This document shows, one piece after another, positions 55,898 to 64,000 of a stretch of DNA of 64,000 bases. The stretch is taken from contig CAYLRN010000004.1 of assembly GCA_964386385.1 (NCBI GenBank), forward strand, positions 124,001-188,000. Direction: 5' to 3'. A program made the position numbers and the translations under genes. Position 1 is the first letter of the stretch, and each line of letters opens with the position of its first letter. This stretch comes from RUG572 sp964386385 (lineage in GTDB: Bacteria; Verrucomicrobiota; Kiritimatiellia; RFP12; UBA1067). Under the pieces are notes generated by a model. The model did not search any database. It saw only the letters and a list, made by a program, of their open reading frames with translations, and was not told the origin of the DNA.

Positions 55898-57181
55898 GTG
55901 AAAAGGATACCACTGATAGGCTGGATACTGATTGGATTCATCGCGGGAACGGCGCTGGGGCTTTCGCTTTGCGAGTTCTGCTCCCCGGAGACGACGAAGA
56001 GAATCCTGCCGTACGTCTCCCCGTTCGGCAACGTGCTTGTGGCGATGCTCAAGATGGTGGTGTATCCGGTGATACTGTTTTCGCTCATAGCCGGCGCGGC
56101 GTCGCTGCCGCTGAAGCAGTCCGGGCGCGTCGGCGCGAAGGTGATAGCGTGGTACACGGGCACGTCGCTGTTCGCGACCGTGTTCGGCGTGGCGATGGCC
56201 TTCCTTCTCAATCCGACGATGGAGTCCGCGCAGCAGACCGCGGGCGCGTACATCGACGACGCGCGGAAAATCGCGGGCGGCGCGGCGGCGGGGTCGTTCG
56301 GCGATTTCGTCCAGGGGCTTTTCCAGAATCCGTTTTCCGCACTTGCGAACGGACAGTTCCTGCCGATAATCCTCTTCGCGATAGCATTCGGCCTCGCGGC
56401 GCGGTTCATCCTTGACGGGAAGGACGTCGACGCGGAGACGTCCGCCGCGGTCAGGACGCTTCTCGCGGCTGTCGACGGGGCGCAGAAGGTGGCGTTCAAG
56501 CTCATAGACTGCGTCATCCTGTACTTCCCCATCGGCGTGTTCGCGCTCTCCACCGCCAACTTCGCCGCGCACGGGACGCTGCTGTTCGGACCGTACCTGC
56601 GCATCGCGCTGTGCGTCATCGCCGGCGTCATGGCGATGATTCTCGTCATATACCCTCTCGTCATCGCGCTCTGCTGCCGCGAAAACCCCTACCGCGTCAT
56701 GATGCGCCTCCGCCAGCCGATGCTTTCCGCCTTCGTGACGCGCTCGTCCGCAGCCACGCTTCCGCTTTCGTTCCGGGCGATGGACGAGATGGGTGTCTCG
56801 CGCTCGCTGTCGTCCTTCTCCCTGCCGCTCGGCGCGACGGTGAACATGGACGGCGTATGCGTACACCTCCCCGTGTTCGTGATACTTGCCGCGAACATGT
56901 TCGGACACTCCCTCGGCGTGTTCGAGATAGGGACGCTGTGCCTCTCCATCATGTTCGCGTCCATCGGCGCGGGTGGCATCCCCGGCGGCAGCGTCTTCCT
57001 GCTCTTCATGGTGCTGGAGAACCTTGGACTTCCCCCGGACGAAGTTGCGCTGGTCGTCGCCCTCTGCCTCGGCGTCAATCCCGTCCTGGACATGTTCGAG
57101 ACGTGCTGCAACGTCACCGGCGACAACGTGTGCACCTACGTCGTCGCCAGGTCAAGCGGCTTCGTCACGCCGCGCGCGTGA
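55898..57181 (+). CDS. Dicarboxylate/amino-acid:cation symporter (DAACS family)
   Basis: A 427-residue inner-membrane transporter for dicarboxylates or acidic/neutral amino acids, driven by Na+ or H+. Eight hydrophobic helices with two re-entrant loops; signatures include ATVNMDGVCVHLPVFVI near 310 (the NMDG cation-site motif), SIGAGGIPGGSVFLL near 355 and GVNPVLDMFETCCNVTGDN near 394. The serine-rich hairpin before helix 7 reads TRSSAATLPLSFRAMDE. Substrate (glutamate, aspartate, serine) is not decidable. GTG start. It converges on a lipoprotein gene across a terminator. Confidence 0.92.
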   Translation: MKRIPLIGWILIGFIAGTALGLSLCEFCSPETTKRILPYVSPFGNVLVAMLKMVVYPVILFSLIAGAASLPLKQSGRVGAKVIAWYTGTSLFATVFGVAMAFLLNPTMESAQQTAGAYIDDARKIAGGAAAGSFGDFVQGLFQNPFSALANGQFLPIILFAIAFGLAARFILDGKDVDAETSAAVRTLLAAVDGAQKVAFKLIDCVILYFPIGVFALSTANFAAHGTLLFGPYLRIALCVIAGVMAMILVIYPLVIALCCRENPYRVMMRLRQPMLSAFVTRSSAATLPLSFRAMDEMGVSRSLSSFSLPLGATVNMDGVCVHLPVFVILAANMFGHSLGVFEIGTLCLSIMFASIGAGGIPGGSVFLLFMVLENLGLPPDEVALVVALCLGVNPVLDMFETCCNVTGDNVCTYVVARSSGFVTPRA

Positions 57182-57196
57182 AACGCCCTTCTCCCT

Positions 57197-57226
57197 TGAA
57201 GCCCCGCCGGAAGCGGCGGAGCTTCA
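57197..57226. terminator. Bidirectional terminator between convergent genes
   Basis: TGAAGC-CCCGCCG (57197-57209), loop GAAG, CGGCGGAGCTTCA (57214-57226), one mismatch-type bulge. The right arm carries the stop codon of the convergent lipoprotein gene. Confidence 0.7.
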
Positions 57227-57616
57227 TTCAGGAAGAGTGGCGCGGTAGACTATCTCGCGGGATAGGTTGTCCGCCCACTGGTTGTACTTGCGCACGGGGA
57301 TGCTGCTCTGCACATGGCGAATCGAAAACGTCCGCTCGCCGGTCGGCACGACATCGACCACGACGACGTTGCCGCGCTGCAGGATCGTGCAGCGGACCGT
57401 GCCGTCCGACTGCAGCTGCGGAATCCACTTCCGCCGCGCCGCGGCCGCGAAGATCGCGGCGTTCAGCGGCTTCCCCGGCGGAACGGCGACGTTTTCAATC
57501 GCCACCGGCATTTCAACGGCATATGGGTCCTTCCCGTCTCCAAAGGACGCGCATCCGCAGATTCCGCATCCGACGGCGGCAGACAGGACAATGGAGAGCA
57601 ATAGCCCAGGCGTCAT
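57224..57616 (-). CDS. Small uncharacterised lipoprotein
   Basis: 130 residues from the ATG at 57616, which follows AAGGGAAGG; longer starts at 57646 or 57655 are possible. Signal peptide with lipobox (GLLLSIVLSAAVGCGICGC). The mature part reads KDPYAVEMPVAIENVAVPPGKPLNAAIFAAAARRKWIPQLQSDGTVRCTILQRGNVVVVDVV, a beta-rich sequence without a known name. It follows the TRL-like lipoprotein by 46 bases and may be cotranscribed. Confidence 0.7.
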   Translation of the reverse strand: MTPGLLLSIVLSAAVGCGICGCASFGDGKDPYAVEMPVAIENVAVPPGKPLNAAIFAAAARRKWIPQLQSDGTVRCTILQRGNVVVVDVVPTGERTFSIRHVQSSIPVRKYNQWADNLSREIVYRATLPE

Positions 57617-57662
57617 GACGCGCCTTCCCTTTGCTGCAATCCGCATGACGTCCATACGCCTC

Positions 57663-58031
57663 CTACTTCTTCGCGGCCGGATTGAACTTTATCGGAGTGC
57701 CCGTGATGGTGGTCGTCACCTTCACGAAAATCGGATTGACGCCAACCATGTTCTGGTCGATGCACATGCCTATCAGCCCGTCGGCGCCGCCGGCCTTCGC
57801 GAGAGCGCGCTTGTAGGCGATGTGCTGCTGAGACCCGGTGTACGTCCCGCCAAAGCCGAACACCCACACCTGGGTGCTCGTCTCCGCGACGTCCGCGCCG
57901 CAGACCGTGTAGCCCTGCGGCGGAATCGGCACGGACGACCGCTTGAACGCGACGGGGCCCGACGCGCATCCGCACGCCAGGGTCAGACCGCACAGCGCAA
58001 TTCCCGCCAAAACGCCATTCATTGCATTCAT
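57663..58031 (-). CDS. TRL-like family lipoprotein
   Basis: 122 residues; start at 58031 fits the ribosome site GGAG nine bases upstream. Lipobox in LTLACGCASG. The mature part (GYTVCGADVAETSTQVWVFGFGGTYTGSQQHIAYKRALAKAGGADGLIGMCIDQN) matches the TRL-like pattern, with the AGGADGL turn. Function unknown; family members are small envelope proteins. Confidence 0.75.
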   Translation of the reverse strand: MNAMNGVLAGIALCGLTLACGCASGPVAFKRSSVPIPPQGYTVCGADVAETSTQVWVFGFGGTYTGSQQHIAYKRALAKAGGADGLIGMCIDQNMVGVNPIFVKVTTTITGTPIKFNPAAKK

Positions 58032-58142
58032 CCTATTTCTCCTGTCTTTCCAACACAATCCACTCGCGACCTCCAAATTCCGCTCCGGAACGCGCCCGCG
58101 CCATGGCCGGCGACATGGAAACCGCACAGTTCTTCAAGGCGG

Positions 58143-58148
58143 ATTCTA
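58143..58148 (-). promoter_or_regulatory. Extended -10 promoter for the two lipoproteins
   Basis: Minus strand TGTGGTAGAATCC: TAGAAT at 58143-58148 with a TGG extension, about 110 bases before the start codon. Confidence 0.45.
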
Positions 58149-58184
58149 CCACATTCCGCCGAACATGCCTATCCCCCACGTAGA

Positions 58185-58212
58185 TTAAGTGGATAAGAGT
58201 TAAGTGGTTAAG
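58185..58212 (+). repeat. Short AT-rich direct repeat
   Basis: TTAAGTGGATAAG (58185-58197) and TTAAGTGGTTAAG (58200-58212), 15 bases apart, in the gap between the lipoprotein promoter and the gmk stop. Clearly lower in GC than its surroundings. Confidence 0.6.
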
Positions 58213-58281
58213 TTGCCTGTGTCGGCGTTTCCATGTGAGGGTCAGGTCACGTGCGGCCCGGGGCGCAGACCGGGAAAAGCG

Positions 58282-58890
58282 CTACATCCGGTTCGAGCGG
58301 GCGTCTATCAGGTCGCAGAGGCGGCGGTACGCCAGTCCCAGGTCGTCGTTCATGACGCGATACATGTACTCGTTCGCCCGCGCCATCTCCCCTTCCGCGT
58401 TCGCAAGGCGGCGTTCGATCACGTCGGGAGCGTCCGTGCCGCGCCTTTCAAGGCGTTCGCGCAGCGCGTCGAGCGACGGCGGATTGATGAAGACGTCCAT
58501 GAACCCCCTGCGAAGCGGGTCGGACGGCGGAAGATGGTGCATGACGTAGTGCCGGACGTTCGCGGCGCCGGCGACGTCGATGTCGAGGATGATCGAATGC
58601 CCCTCGGCCATGACCTCCTCGATCGTGCTCTTCAGCGTGCCGTAGTAGTTTCCGTGGACTTCGGCATATTCAAGGAACGCGCCTTCGTCGATGAGCTCCT
58701 TGAACCTCTCCATGGAAAGGAAATGGTAGTCTATGCCATTCTCCTCTTCGCCGCGCGGTGCGCGAGTGGTGCAGGAAACGGAATAGGAAAGATCCGGATA
58801 TTCCTGTAGAAGAAGGTCCACGAGCGTGGACTTGCCGCACCCGGAAGGAGCGCTGACGACGATGAACAATGGAATCGTGTCCTGTTTCAT
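58282..58890 (-). CDS. gmk: Guanylate kinase
   Basis: Phosphorylates GMP to GDP. 202 residues, normal length. P-loop VSAPSGCGKST near 12, SVSCTTRAPRGEEENGIDYHFLSMERF near 36 (GMP-binding region), YAEVHGNYYGT near 77, and DIDVAGAANVR near 100, where the usual DIDVQGA glutamine is alanine. The start at 58890 is chosen for this conserved N-terminus; the frame stays open upstream into recJ, but that extension has no homology. Last gene of the ptsI-fabH-fabF-fabZ-recJ-gmk cluster. Confidence 0.95.
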   Translation of the reverse strand: MKQDTIPLFIVVSAPSGCGKSTLVDLLLQEYPDLSYSVSCTTRAPRGEEENGIDYHFLSMERFKELIDEGAFLEYAEVHGNYYGTLKSTIEEVMAEGHSIILDIDVAGAANVRHYVMHHLPPSDPLRRGFMDVFINPPSLDALRERLERRGTDAPDVIERRLANAEGEMARANEYMYRVMNDDLGLAYRRLCDLIDARSNRM

Positions 58891-58940
58891 GGGAAGACCT
58901 CGAAGCGATTTCAGAAAAAGGGAATTGCAGGAAAAGGAAA

Positions 58941-60710
58941 TCAGTCCGCCTCCGCGGCGCATTCCGCGGGGCGCACGTCGACGATGCGCAGCTCCACGTG
59001 CCTTTCCGCGCCGAAGTCGGAGACCATGGGAGTGAAAAGGACGTCGTACCGGCGCGAGGAGTCCTTGCGGAATCTCTCCACGCTCTCCCCATGCCCCCAC
59101 CAGACCGCGCGTACCGGACTTCCCATGCGTGGGGAGGAAAGGCGGAACGACGCATGGCGGCCGTCGACGCCGATCGGCTTCGCCTCGGTGAAGGCCACTC
59201 CGCGCAGTCCGAACACGGGTTCCGGATTTCCCTCTCCGAAGGGCTCCAGCCTTGCGGTCTCCTCGACGAGCTCGACGGTGGGCGGCGCGGAGTCAAGCCA
59301 TCCGTCGAACATGACCGCGGCGGCGTCGGGCGCGGAGGCCTTCTGCTCGGCGCAGGCCGCGCCGAAGAGTTCCGCGAACGCCTTCCACATCCCCGGGCGG
59401 ACGGTGAATCCGCCGGCGGCGGCGTGTCCGCCGAACCTGACAAGGGCGTCCTTCGCGGCGGCAAGCGCGTCGTGGACGTTGTATCCCTCCGGGGCGCGGA
59501 CGCAGCCGTGCACGGGGGCGGCCTCGGGACCGGCGCCGTCCGGCTCGACGGCCACGGCGACCGGCACATGTGCGTTCTCCATCAGCCGCGCCGCCACTAT
59601 TCCCAGGACGCCCTGGTGCCAGGAGCGTCCGCAGACGACCACGGCGGAGCCGGGATTGCCGCACATTTCGCCGGCGCTGACCGCGGCCTCGTGCTCCTTC
59701 GTCTTGCGCTCGGCGTTGAGGCCGTCCACTTCCATCGCAAGGCGGCGCGCCAGTTCGCGCTCCTTCTCTTCGACCATGAGAAGGTCGTATGCGACCATCG
59801 CGGAGCGCATTCTACCGGCGGCGTTCAGGCGCGGGGCCAGCAGAAGGGAGAAATGGCGGGCGCATGGCTCCTCGTCGCGGCGCACGGCGCGGTAGAAGAG
59901 TTCGCGGAGGCCGATAGGCGCGTAGGCGCGGAAGAGCCTGACCGCCTGTGTGGCCAGGGCGCGATTCACGTCGACGAGGGGCATAAGGTCCGCCACCGTG
60001 GCAAGCCCGGCCAGGACGAGGAGCGGGCCGCAGAAGCGGCTTTCGCACCTGAAGGCGCGGGCGAGCCCGGCGGCGACGAGAAACGCCACGCCGGCGCCGC
60101 ACAGCCCCTCGTATCCGGGATTCGCGGCGACGCGCGGGTTGACGAGGGCGTCGGCCTCAGGCAGGGTCTCGTCGGGCAGATGGTGGTCGGTGACGACGAC
60201 GGAGACGCCGTCCGCCCGAAGTCCGGCGACCTCGTCCACGGCGGAGATGCCGTTGTCCACCGTGACGACGAGCGCGACGTCGGGAAATTCGCGGCGGAGA
60301 CGCATCAGGGACGCGGCGGTCATGCCGTATCCCTCCGTCAGGCGGTCGGGGATGAACGCCTCCGCCTTTTCCGCGCCGACGTGGCGGAGGGTCTTGACGA
60401 GAATCGCCGTCGCGCATACGCCGTCCACGTCGTAGTCGCCGAAGACGACGATGCGGCTGCCCTTCTCCACGTGCCTGCGGATGATGGAGACGGCGCTGTC
60501 AAGCCCCGGAAGCGCGGAGCAGCATCTGGCAAGGCAGGGGACTTTCGGAGAGAGGAAGTCCCCGGCAGAATCGGCGTCTATGCCGCGCGATGCGAGAAGG
60601 CGGGCGAGAACGGTCGCGATTTCGACTGGCGCGGACGGGAAGAACGCCCCCAGCGACTCGGCGGTCGCCGCGTCGTAGGGACGTTCCTTCCACTGTGCGC
60701 CGCCCGGCAT
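58941..60710 (-). CDS. recJ: Single-stranded-DNA-specific exonuclease RecJ
   Basis: 5'-3' ssDNA exonuclease used in recombination and mismatch repair. 589 residues. DHH-family motifs: GDYDVDGVCATAIL near 80 (motif I/II), VTVDNGISAVDEVAGL near 145, VVVTDHHLPDE near 165 (DHH), then the DHHA1 domain with RFGGHAAAGGFTV near 420, followed by the OB-fold end. All metal-binding residues are visible. Start at 60710 lies just past the fabZ stop; the ATG at 60746 would overlap fabZ. Confidence 0.93.
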   Translation of the reverse strand: MPGGAQWKERPYDAATAESLGAFFPSAPVEIATVLARLLASRGIDADSAGDFLSPKVPCLARCCSALPGLDSAVSIIRRHVEKGSRIVVFGDYDVDGVCATAILVKTLRHVGAEKAEAFIPDRLTEGYGMTAASLMRLRREFPDVALVVTVDNGISAVDEVAGLRADGVSVVVTDHHLPDETLPEADALVNPRVAANPGYEGLCGAGVAFLVAAGLARAFRCESRFCGPLLVLAGLATVADLMPLVDVNRALATQAVRLFRAYAPIGLRELFYRAVRRDEEPCARHFSLLLAPRLNAAGRMRSAMVAYDLLMVEEKERELARRLAMEVDGLNAERKTKEHEAAVSAGEMCGNPGSAVVVCGRSWHQGVLGIVAARLMENAHVPVAVAVEPDGAGPEAAPVHGCVRAPEGYNVHDALAAAKDALVRFGGHAAAGGFTVRPGMWKAFAELFGAACAEQKASAPDAAAVMFDGWLDSAPPTVELVEETARLEPFGEGNPEPVFGLRGVAFTEAKPIGVDGRHASFRLSSPRMGSPVRAVWWGHGESVERFRKDSSRRYDVLFTPMVSDFGAERHVELRIVDVRPAECAAEAD

Positions 60711-60715
60711 GTGCG

Positions 60716-61180
60716 TCAGCGGGCCTTTGGCGCTCCGAGCATGCACTTGACGACTGCCTCTACGGCCAGTTCGTCGCCAACGTATCCCCTGAGCGCGAAG
60801 ATTCCGAGCGGAGGCCTGACCTTCGTGTTCTCGACGACAGTCGTCAGCGTGTCGCCGGGGCGGACCTGGCGCTTGAACTTCACCGCGTCCACGTGGCCGA
60901 GGAAGAAGAGAGGCACTCCGTCGCCGAAGACCTTCCGCGCCACGAGCGCGGCGCCTGCGGCCTGCGCCATCGTCTCAACGAGGACGACGCCCGGCACGAC
61001 GGGGTGCGACGGGAAATGCCCCTTGAAGAACTCGTTCTTCTCCTCGGTGAACGTGTACTTCGCGATGGCGCCCGTCTCGTCGGCCGAGACGAGCTCGTCC
61101 ACGAAGAGGAACGGGTCGCGGTGCGGCAGGAGCTCGATTCCGGGGAGGTGGTATTCGTTCTTGAAAGTCGGCAGAGCCAT
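60716..61180 (-). CDS. fabZ: 3-hydroxyacyl-ACP dehydratase
   Basis: Hot-dog-fold dehydratase of fatty-acid elongation, 154 residues. Catalytic helix signature KGHFPSHPVVPGVVLVETMAQAAG (His near 55, Glu near 69), substrate tunnel LLPHRDPFLFVDEL near 17. The last codon overlaps no gene; recJ begins five bases on. The ribosome site GAGGGA precedes the ATG at 61180. Downstream of fabF by 11 bases. Confidence 0.93.
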   Translation of the reverse strand: MALPTFKNEYHLPGIELLPHRDPFLFVDELVSADETGAIAKYTFTEEKNEFFKGHFPSHPVVPGVVLVETMAQAAGAALVARKVFGDGVPLFFLGHVDAVKFKRQVRPGDTLTTVVENTKVRPPLGIFALRGYVGDELAVEAVVKCMLGAPKAR

Positions 61181-61191
61181 TGATTCCCTCC

Positions 61192-62475
61192 TCAGTACTT
61201 CTTGAAGACGAGCACGCCGTTGTGTCCGCCGAATCCGAGGGACGTCGAGACGGCGACGCGCACGTCGCGGGCGACGCCGACGTTCGGCGTGTAGTTCAGG
61301 TCCAGCGGGACTTCGCCGGCGGCGGCGTCCACTTCGAGGTCGGGCTTCTCGTAGTTGATCGTCGGCGGGATGAAGCCTTCCTTCGTGGCGAGGGCGCAGA
61401 AAGCGGCCTCGAGTGCGCCGGTGCCTCCGAGGAGGTGGCCGGTCATGGACTTCGTGGAGGAGACGTTGATGTCCTTCGCGCCGTCGCCCCACACGCGCTT
61501 GAACGCCTTCGTCTCCATCTGGTCGTTCAAGTGGGTGGAGGTGCCGTGCGCGTTGATGTAGTCGACGGTGGAGCGGTCTTCGACGTCCGCGTCGGCGAGC
61601 GCGAGCTCGATCGCCTTGACGGCGCCGTCGCCCGTCGGGTCCGGGGCCGTGATGTGGTAGGCGTCGGAAGTGGCGCCGTAGCCGGCGAGTTCGCAGTAGA
61701 CCTTCGCGCCGCGGGCCTTGGCGTGCTCCTCCGTCTCGAGGACGAGCATCGCGGAGCCCTCGCTCATGACGAAGCCGCAGCGGTCGGAGTTGAACGGACG
61801 CGAGCCCTTTTCGGGGTTGTCGTTGAACTGCGTGCAGAGGGCGCGCATCTTCATGAACCCGCCCGTGCAGTACTCGTCGATCGTCGCCTCGGTGCCGCCA
61901 CTGACGACCACGTCGGCGCGGCCGGCGCGGAGAAGGTCGAGGGCGTAGCCGAGGGCATCGGTGGACGACGCGCAGGCGGTGACGACGACCTGGGCCGGGC
62001 CCTTGGCGCCGAGCGCCATGGAGACGTTGCCGGCGGCCTCGTTCGGGATGAGGGAGGGGATGAAGGAGGGCAGCAAACGCTCCGGTCCCTTGTCGAACAG
62101 GGTCTTGAAGCCAACCATGTTGACGTCCATGCCGCCGATGCCGTTGCCGATCAGGGTGGCGACGCGGTCCATGTCGGGCTTGTTCTCGTCCGTGTACCCG
62201 GCGTCCGCCCACGCCTCCTTGGCGGCGGCGACGGCGTACTTGCAGAAGAGCGCCAGATGGCGCGACGCCTTGCGGTCCAGATAGCCATTGGACTCGGCGT
62301 ATTCGTCGAAGCCCTTCACCTCGCCCGCGATCTGGCACGTGCAGCGTGAGGGATCGAACTTGGTGATGCGGGTGATTCCGCTCTTGCCGGCTTTGACGTT
62401 GGCCCAGGTTGCGTCCTTGCCGTTTCCGCAGGGCGTGACCATTCCGATGCCGGTTATGACTATTTTCTTCTTCAT
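61192..62475 (-). CDS. fabF: 3-oxoacyl-ACP synthase II
   Basis: Condensing enzyme for fatty-acid chain extension, 427 residues. Active site Cys in VVVTACASSTDALGYA near 170, His in NAHGTSTHLND near 313, Lys/His in STKSMTGHLLGGTGALEA near 345, and the C-terminal TSLGFGGHNGVLVFKKY. All normal. Forms a fatty-acid cluster with fabH and fabZ; no acpP, fabD or fabG gene is in the visible part. Confidence 0.95.
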   Translation of the reverse strand: MKKKIVITGIGMVTPCGNGKDATWANVKAGKSGITRITKFDPSRCTCQIAGEVKGFDEYAESNGYLDRKASRHLALFCKYAVAAAKEAWADAGYTDENKPDMDRVATLIGNGIGGMDVNMVGFKTLFDKGPERLLPSFIPSLIPNEAAGNVSMALGAKGPAQVVVTACASSTDALGYALDLLRAGRADVVVSGGTEATIDEYCTGGFMKMRALCTQFNDNPEKGSRPFNSDRCGFVMSEGSAMLVLETEEHAKARGAKVYCELAGYGATSDAYHITAPDPTGDGAVKAIELALADADVEDRSTVDYINAHGTSTHLNDQMETKAFKRVWGDGAKDINVSSTKSMTGHLLGGTGALEAAFCALATKEGFIPPTINYEKPDLEVDAAAGEVPLDLNYTPNVGVARDVRVAVSTSLGFGGHNGVLVFKKY

Positions 62476-62517
62476 GGTTTCTCCTTGTGCCTTTTAAATG
62501 GGTTCTTGCGCTATCGC

Positions 62518-63498
62518 TTACAGATACGGCCACGTCATGTACGTGCCGGCGTAGGTGAGGCCGGCGCCGAAGCCGCAGAGGACGAACTTCATGCCGTCGC
62601 GGATCTCGCCTGCGCGGAACGCGGCGTCAAGCGCGAGGGGGATGGAGGCGGCGGAGGTGTTGCCAGTCGTCTCCAGGTTCATGTAGAACTTCTCGAGCGG
62701 AAGCTTCATGCGCCGCGCAACGGCCTCGATGATGCGGCTGTTAGCCTGGTGGGCGAAGACGCGGTCGAGATCCTCGGGGGCGATTCCGGCGTTCTCGCAG
62801 AGGAGGTTGGTGATCTTCGAGAGGGAGCCGACGGCGAACTTGAAGACGTCGTGGCCCTGGAGCTCGAGGTAGGGAATCGGGACGTTGCCGACCTGGTGGG
62901 GAAGGCGGGCGCCGCCCTCGCGGGCGATGAAGTGGGCGCCCGTGCCGTCCGCGCCGAGGATGGAATGCGCATCGGGGCCGTCGTCGTCGGAGTGTCCGAT
63001 CACGACCGCGCCGGCGCCGTCGCCGAAGAGGATGCAGCTGGAGCGGTCCGTCCAGTCCACCACGCGCGAAAGCGTCTCGGCGCCGATGACAAGCGCCATC
63101 TTCCCCTTGTTGACCTTCGCCCAGCAGCGGGCCTGCTCCAGGGAGTAGACGAATCCGGCGCAGGCGGCCTGGAGGTCGTAGGCGCCGGCGGCGGTGCATC
63201 CGAGCGCGGCCTGGACGATGCAGGCGGTGGACGGGAAGGTGTTGTAGTCCGGCGTCGACGTCGCGACGACGATGAGACCGATGTCCTCCGGCTTCGCGCC
63301 GGCGGCCTCCATGGCGGACTGCGCCGCCTTGACCGCCATCGTGGACGAGCATTCGTCGTCGCCCGCGATGTGGCGGGCGTGGACGCCCGTGTGCGAGAAG
63401 ATCCATTCGTCGGACGTGTCCAACGTCTTCGAGAGGTCGTCGTTCGTCACGACCTTCGCCGGCAGGTAGCTGCCCGTTCCAAGTATCTTCAAAGACAT
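62518..63498 (-). CDS. fabH: 3-oxoacyl-ACP synthase III
   Basis: Starts fatty-acid chains by condensing acetyl-CoA with malonyl-ACP. 326 residues from the ATG at 63498, which opens MSLKILGTGSYLPAKVVTND. Active-site Cys in LQAACAGFVYSLEQA near 115, His in FAHQANSRIIEAVARR near 245, Asn in ETTGNTSAASIPLAL near 275, C-terminal GFGAGLTYAGTYMTWPYL. Forty-two bases before fabF. Confidence 0.95.
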   Translation of the reverse strand: MSLKILGTGSYLPAKVVTNDDLSKTLDTSDEWIFSHTGVHARHIAGDDECSSTMAVKAAQSAMEAAGAKPEDIGLIVVATSTPDYNTFPSTACIVQAALGCTAAGAYDLQAACAGFVYSLEQARCWAKVNKGKMALVIGAETLSRVVDWTDRSSCILFGDGAGAVVIGHSDDDGPDAHSILGADGTGAHFIAREGGARLPHQVGNVPIPYLELQGHDVFKFAVGSLSKITNLLCENAGIAPEDLDRVFAHQANSRIIEAVARRMKLPLEKFYMNLETTGNTSAASIPLALDAAFRAGEIRDGMKFVLCGFGAGLTYAGTYMTWPYL

Positions 63499-63530
63499 GT
63501 CTTTACTTTCCCTTCTTGTCTTGCTTTCGT

Positions 63531-64000
63531 CTAGTTGGACGACGTGAAAAACGCCTGTATCTCGCCGAGCCTCGGCACCCGGGCGAGAAGGAAGTCGCGG
63601 CAGAACTCCATGATCTCCGCAGCGGAGGCCGAATCCATCATGCCCACGACGCCGGAGCGCAGCGCGTCGAGGTCCGCGCGCGTCAGCGCGCTGAGCACCT
63701 TTCCGAGGACCGGCACGTAGTTCGGGCTCATGGAAAGGGACGCGACGCCGAAAGCGACCCACAGCGCGCCGAGGACGGGGTCGGATGCGGTCTCGCCGCA
63801 CACCGCGACGGGGATGCCGGCGCGGCGGGCGGCCTGGACCGTCATGTCCACGAGGCGCAGGACGGACGGATTCGTCGGCTGGTAGAGGTACGACACGCAC
63901 TCGTTCCCGCGGTCCGCCGCCATCGTGTACTGTATGAGGTCGTTCGTGCCGATCGAGAAAAAATCCACCTCCCGCGCAAGGCGGTCCGCGTTCAGGGCCG
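63531..64000 (-). CDS. ptsI: PEP-protein phosphotransferase (enzyme I), C-terminal part (cut by window end)
   Basis: The reading frame continues from beyond base 64000: ALNADRLAREVDFFSIGTNDLIQYTMAADRGN, then PSVLRLVDMTVQAARRAGIPVAVCGETASDP, the PEP-binding TIM-barrel with catalytic Cys in CGETASDP. This is the general energy-coupling protein of the sugar phosphotransferase system. Only about 156 residues are visible. The tail (LALGEIQ-type end) is about normal in length. Pyruvate phosphate dikinase shares the fold, but the SIGTNDLIQY motif and tail fit enzyme I best. Confidence 0.9.
   Translation of the reverse strand, partial: ALNADRLAREVDFFSIGTNDLIQYTMAADRGNECVSYLYQPTNPSVLRLVDMTVQAARRAGIPVAVCGETASDPVLGALWVAFGVASLSMSPNYVPVLGKVLSALTRADLDALRSGVVGMMDSASAAEIMEFCRDFLLARVPRLGEIQAFFTSSN

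Overview
This is a GC-rich chromosomal window from a Gram-negative, fermentative anaerobe. A Kdo transferase points to lipopolysaccharide and an NAD-linked [FeFe]-hydrogenase operon to anaerobic fermentation. A fused MurC-MurB, a Tad pilus cluster, a split methionine-synthase activation domain and several very large secreted proteins with autotransporter-type beta-strand repeats and LamG-like regions suggest the Verrucomicrobiota/Kiritimatiellota/Lentisphaerota side of the PVC group. This placement is inferred from gene content; no rRNA is present.

Layout. Positions 1-2,100 carry the 3' end of alr, metF and a cobalamin-dependent methionine synthase activation-domain gene. Positions 2,100-6,730 hold a four-gene bifurcating-type hydrogenase operon (hndABCD) on the minus strand. 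Positions 6,790-15,210 hold gyrB, a Kdo-transferase/TPR fusion, a lipoprotein, an SGNH hydrolase and an Rpn-type nuclease. Positions 15,340-18,825 are a Tad segment (cpaB, FHA-CpaF, tadB). Positions 18,914-22,098 are yebC, a VOC protein and murC/murB. Positions 22,099-28,101 hold two large exoproteins. Positions 28,500-40,374 form a defence island. Positions 40,353-55,470 hold a glycosidase-like exoprotein, three more large exoproteins, a DUF4143 ATPase and a small membrane protein. Positions 55,587-64,000 hold two tRNAs, a dicarboxylate/amino-acid symporter, two lipoproteins and gmk-recJ-fabZ-fabF-fabH-ptsI.

The defence island resembles a LlaJI-type restriction system: C5-cytosine methyltransferases, an McrB-like AAA motor and a LlaJI/McrC-like nuclease. 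It has been rebuilt more than once. A 117-bp copy of the methyltransferase 5' end flanks a YhcG/DUF1016 nuclease. An AT-rich insert brings in a regulator, a third methyltransferase and a new N-terminal half for the McrB-like motor. A Fic protein, an N6-adenine methyltransferase/nuclease pair and an ASCH protein follow.

Three cross-cutting patterns stand out. (1) Five large exoproteins share a promoter in which a run of 8-10 A fills the spacer between the -35 and -10 boxes. (2) The same five proteins all end exactly in a hydrophobic stretch plus a terminal arginine (VIVLR, MLLFR, LLILR, VILVR, AIVFR). (3) A dispersed family of small hairpins has a constant flank (GG-AGGG) and loop (TCC or TCCT) but stem arms that change together. 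Copies lie between genes, at the 3' end of one gene, and as an in-frame 60-bp tandem repeat inside the McrB-like ATPase. These are the best candidates for undescribed biology here.
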